Below the pieces are notes generated by a model. The model made no database searches. It had not been told where the DNA came from and saw only the letters and a program-made list of their open reading frames with translations. 35,066 nt of DNA from Hymenoscyphus infarciens (lineage: Eukaryota > Ascomycota > Leotiomycetes > Helotiales > Helotiaceae): assembly GCA_001414345.1 (NCBI GenBank), contig LLCB01000451.1, forward strand, positions 1-35,066, in the 5' to 3' direction. Positions 31,309-35,066 of this stretch are shown in pieces. Both the position numbers and the translations under genes were made by a program. Within the stretch, counting starts at the first letter, position 1. Every line of letters begins with the position of its first letter.

Positions 31309-32392
31309 TCACTCGTATCTCCGCATAATCGGCAATAAGAAGAAAGAAAGCATCCACGGTCCCCAAAGTCTCCACGTGGTCTTATCCCCTCTCACGCTTC
31401 GTCTACACAACAAATGGCCCGCCAAAAAGCATCCTAGAAATAAGGTGGGGACGTAACCCATAAACCCAACCCCCCAAAAGCTCGGCACAAACAAAGACCA
31501 GGATATAACAATACCAACCGTCAACCATCTGGCTACACTATCTCCCAGTACAATCGGAACCGTTCTCCTCCCTTCTAATTGATCTTCTTCTTGATCCCGA
31601 AAATCTTGGAGTTGATTGGTTGTAAAAATAGTCGCTCCAATAATGGTGAGCCAGCCGATGGCAATAGGGAAATCTGTCAGAACTTGGTTGTTACCAATTA
31701 GAAGTTCCAATGGACCGGACATGCAGGTTGCTATTCCAGTTGCGTTGAGAAAGTTTCGCCAGATTGGGTTTTTGGCTCCGTCCCATTCGTTGTACCAAAT
31801 ACACCACTGTGAAAAGTCAAATTAGCACTGTGTGTTTGGTGCTTTGCCCCGAGAGGAAGAAATGCGAGCTTACCAAAGCCTCAGCCACAAAAGGTCTAAG
31901 GCCACCAAAAGCGAGGCAGAGGAGTGTCATCAGCGGGTATAAAATTAGCAGCAACATGCGACTTTCCTCGGCACTAATTCTTTTGGAAGGAATCGGTCGC
32001 CAAGGTTTGCTACTCGTGTCTGTGAGAATCGATTCCGCATGTCGTTGATTGTGGATATTAAAAAGCAAAAGATTGATCCAATTCCAGCAAATCATCGTTG
32101 GGATTTTGAGCAGAAACTCAGATGGGGTCTTTTCCATTGAGATTCCGAAAACTGGAGATGCTGCCATGGTTGCCAGGGCAAAGAGGAGGGGCATAACAAC
32201 TAGTTCGGGAAGATCATTGCAGGTAAACAGATGGAGAGTGTATAAGTGGTAAGTGAGACTTCGTGGGAACGATTTGAATTTTGGCTATGGTGTATGTTAG
32301 TTTACCTAGCGAGGTCCAAATTAGAGGAGAAGACATACTCGATAGCTACAGCTAGGGACGCCATGATGAATCTTTTGAAGCTCCATACTCAT
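31309..32392 (-). CDS. UbiA-superfamily membrane enzyme (prenyltransferase or UbiA-type terpene cyclase)
   Basis: Three exons on the minus strand (32392-32339, 32284-31874, 31806-31309) encode 320 aa. Introns are 54 bp (GTATGT, branch ACTAAC, CATAG) and 67 bp (GTAAGC...CACAG), both phase 0. The usual UbiA pattern of many hydrophobic helices is present. Motif 1 is atypical: NIHNQRHAES (94-103), then SKPWRPIPSKRIS (110-122) instead of NDxxDxxxD. Motif 2 is near canonical: DFRDQEEDQLEGRRTVP (223-239; Asp223, Asp226, Asp230). A YNEW motif opens exon 3 (about 160-163). This N-Q...KPWRP plus YNEW pattern is what I recall for a fungal clade that includes the fumagillin-pathway membrane terpene cyclase, hence the alternative call. 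No PKS, P450 or other biosynthetic gene is adjacent. The start uses the first ATG (MSMEL). Confidence 0.8.
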
Positions 32393-34257
32393 GTGAAAAT
32401 TATTTGGGCTACTAAACTCTTCAATGGGTGGGCAGGAGGGAATTGAAGTTTTATATAGAAAAAAAAAAGGATCTCAAACTCCCGAGAAATGTGAAAAAAT
32501 TGTATTTCTGGAACAATAAGCGCCTCCGATGGCCTCGCGGCCATTCGGATTCATTCGACCAACCGAGCAGGAATATGATTTTAAGTTTTCAGGACACTAG
32601 CGCGAAGTGCATGCAGCCGTTGTTGGAAAGTGGGCAAAGACAAGTTGTGAACCGGGAATATTGCCTAAAACAGCAAATATCTACTTCTATCATAAGTTTT
32701 TACAGCCAAAATATTGTATCAGCTTCGGGTTGAACTAAAATCATTGCAGCGCTTCTCTGCGTTCTTTGAAAACTCAAGATAATCAACGACCTTCTTCAGT
32801 GAAACCCCACCGTATTGCCGCCCTAACATGGGTATGAAACAGAAAATTCAACAGGGTAACATCCAACTGCAGGCACGTCTCAGCTACCAACAAACTTGCA
32901 TGTAAATGAGACAAGTACCCAGTTTTTGTGTCGACTAAGAGTTAAAAGGGCCAGCCGGGTAATCAAATATAGATAAGTGTTCTTCGTCCAAAATGTAAAC
33001 ATGGGAATTTGAATCATGCACGAATGAGCACCGGAAAGCTAAGAATATTAAACTGGCTAGACAGTATTTTGCTCCGAGCCTACAACTTTCTCAATGTGAC
33101 CTGGGAACTCTTCGGCTAAACATCAACCCGAAAGGAGCTGCCCCAACTAGACTGGTCAGGCCATTGGAGTTATTCGAGAAGCTTCCACGAGTAAAAATCC
33201 GTTGGCCGATGTGAACAATCGATTTACGGGGGTGGAAAAAGAACTGCATGTTGTTGATCCTATATATACTCGGTGGCTGATGAAACACTTATGCATACTG
33301 CAGCAAGGAGGATCGCATGGCCGAAAGTATCAAGCCTCCGAGAATTGGATCAGATCCACTATGTTGGAACCAACAGAGGTGCATATGTATGGTATTTGGA
33401 GCAATGTTACCCTGTTTACCGAGCTAGGTAATTTACGTGTAACATCGCGCGGCACGAAGAATTACCGATAGGGTGGTGAAACCCTAGCGCGTAAATATGT
33501 AATAAACGTGACAGCTTCTTAATAATTACCTAGGCTTTGTAGGATTCCATGTATCGCTTGGTGCATATACTTAATACCTAGCGATCGAGATTTAGCCTAT
33601 TTATTAGACTCATATCCGTTAGTCACATGATATTGGCAAATGTCCGCTATTTTCCGGCAACATTGGATACCGACTTCAACTTTCTTCAACGCGTAACTCC
33701 TGATTAAAATTTTCATGTTGCCCAAAAGTGTGGGCTTTTTAATGGGAATGAGTGTTTCTGCGATATCCGAGTTTTAAACGTCGACTGCCTCTTTGCGTCA
33801 GCCTTCCTTCTGGCTGCAATTTATATTTTCAGCTCGTCCTCCTTATGTACAACTTCAATCTGATCTGTTCTTTGGTAACAGAACCAATTTAGAGGAAAGC
33901 TCCAGCCTCAAATTTTGTATAGATACGCAGCTTTGGGACTAGAAAAGGGGGCTGGATCAATCCGCGAACCCCGCTATCACGATGTCCTCACAGCGGTACC
34001 TAGGATACCAATACACACAACTTGACACATCGCGAAATCGGATAAGGTTGTTGATTTAAAATCCAGCAAAGCCTAGAAGTCCGCTGTTTTACGACCTCTA
34101 TATTATAGATCTTGACTAGTCCACCGCCAGCTTTCGTTTAGAGAGCAGAAAATAGCTCTATAACTAACATCTTCCTAGGAAATAGTAAACAAAAGTCTAC
34201 CTTCCTAATTCTTCTAAATCTTTGATCGGTCCTTTTTCGTTTTTAGAAAGAAACATA
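32393..34257. other. Intergenic region upstream of the UbiA gene
   Basis: No gene is supported. Open frames at 32428-32733 and 33202-33471 (plus) and 33091-33288 (minus) have no family resemblance. A short inverted symmetry (ATGGCC-TCGC-GGCCAT) is at about 32531-32546. An imperfect inverted pair CTAGGTAATT / AATTACCTAG lies about 100 bp apart near 33425-33535. Composition becomes AT-rich after about 34150. Confidence 0.45.
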
Positions 34258-35066
34258 GTACTTTTATTATTAGATTTAAATAAATTCTAGTATATAAAAG
34301 TTAAAAGAACTAGTTAGTAACTAAAGCTTTAATTAAAAAGTTAAATATCTAATATATATAAATTAATTATTAAGAAATTATAAAAATATATAGTCTACTA
34401 GCTTTTAACTAGTTTTTATATTTTTATTATTAAATTTTAATACTTTATAGTATATAAAAGTTAAAAGAACTAGTAAGTAACTAAAGCTTTAATTAAAAAG
34501 TTAAATATCTAATATAAATAGTTTAAGAATTAAAAGATTTATAAAATATATAGTTTACTAGCTTTTAACTAGTTTTTATATCTTTATTATTAGATTTTAA
34601 TACTTTTTAGTATATAAAAGTTAAAAGAACTAGTAAGTAACTAAAGCTTTAATTAAAAAGATAAATATTTAATATAAATAGTTTAACTATTAAGAAATAT
34701 AAAAAATATATAATTTACTAGCTTCTAACTAGTTTTTATATCTCTAATATTAGATTTTAATACTTTTTAGTATATAAAAGTTAAAAGAACTAGTAAAAAC
34801 TATAGCTTTAATTAATTAAATAAATATTTAATATAATTAATTTTATAATTAAGAAATTTATAAAATATATAATTTACTAGCTTCTAACTAGTTTTTATAT
34901 CTTTAATATAAGATCTTAATAGTTTCTATTATATAAAACTTAAAAGAACTAGTAAGTAACTAAAGCTTTAATTAAAAAGTTAAATATTTAATATATATAA
35001 ATTAATTATTAAGAAATTATAAAAATATATAGTCTACTAGCTTCTAACTAGTTTTTATATCTTTAA
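34258..35066. repeat. AT-rich tandem satellite, ~160-bp unit, runs off the window
   Basis: The marker TATATAAAAGTTAAAAG recurs at 34291, 34451, 34611 and 34771, a strict 160-bp period, with a fifth diverged copy at about 34930. Each unit contains ACTAGTAAGTAACTAAAGC (or variants) and the partly inverted CTTTTAACTAGTTTTTATA. Copies differ mostly by T/A-type changes. At least five units are present and the array is still going at the last base. GC is very low. Confidence 0.85.

Noticed and set aside
30913..31375. Minus-strand open frames downstream of the UbiA stop as an extra exon or gene
   Set aside because: They overlap or follow the natural UbiA C-terminus, have no family resemblance and no supporting splice signals.
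33423..33535. Small MITE bounded by CTAGGTAATT inverted ends
   Set aside because: Only about 10 bp match and no target-site duplication flanks them; too weak to call.

Overview
The window is nuclear DNA of a filamentous ascomycete (Pezizomycotina). The evidence is the many short introns (44-130 bp) with GTANGT-type donors and CTAAC/CTGAC-type branch sites, a Zn2Cys6 regulator, a secreted DUF1996 protein, and intact genes separated by AT-rich blocks that look like repeat-induced point mutation (RIP). A Leotiomycetes (Helotiales-like) host would fit, but that is inference. I rebuilt ten multi-exon genes by hand from splice signals, frame and family conservation. All ten close in frame with no disruption.

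Layout. 1445-2868 (+) encodes an SCP-x-type thiolase. 4980-6181 (+) encodes a fungal-specific protein with a C-terminal membrane anchor. After 2.8 kb of partly AT-rich DNA, an NmrA/isoflavone-reductase-like oxidoreductase (8975-9943, -) is divergent from a transcription factor with two C2H2 fingers plus a Zn2Cys6 cluster (10496-13047, +). Their shared promoter holds a 26-bp near-perfect palindrome containing inverted CGG/CCG triplets. 13393-14713 looks like a decayed element with terminal inverted repeats and carries a 19-bp minisatellite. 16483-18366 (-) is a C4-dicarboxylate/malate (TDT/SLAC1-family) transporter of seven exons, one only 8 nt long. A very GC3-rich 66-codon membrane ORF and G-rich tracts lie just upstream of it. 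19231-21216 (+) is a 612-aa orphan protein, followed by a divergent protein kinase (21518-23848, +).

The second half contains a 139-bp poly-C tract with a pure run of 98 C (24166-24304). A 1.8-kb AT-rich block follows, holding a 772-bp hAT-type MITE with 8-bp target-site duplications. Next come a Q-rich orphan gene (27056-28016, +), a secreted DUF1996 protein (28350-29754, -) and a UbiA-superfamily membrane enzyme resembling fungal UbiA-type terpene cyclases/prenyltransferases (31309-32392, -). The window ends in a satellite of about 160-bp units that runs off the edge.

The genes do not form one obvious pathway. The best functional pairing is the divergent NmrA-like/transcription factor pair. 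The best catalytic lead is the UbiA enzyme. The most distinctive genome structures are the hAT MITE, the satellite and the poly-C tract.
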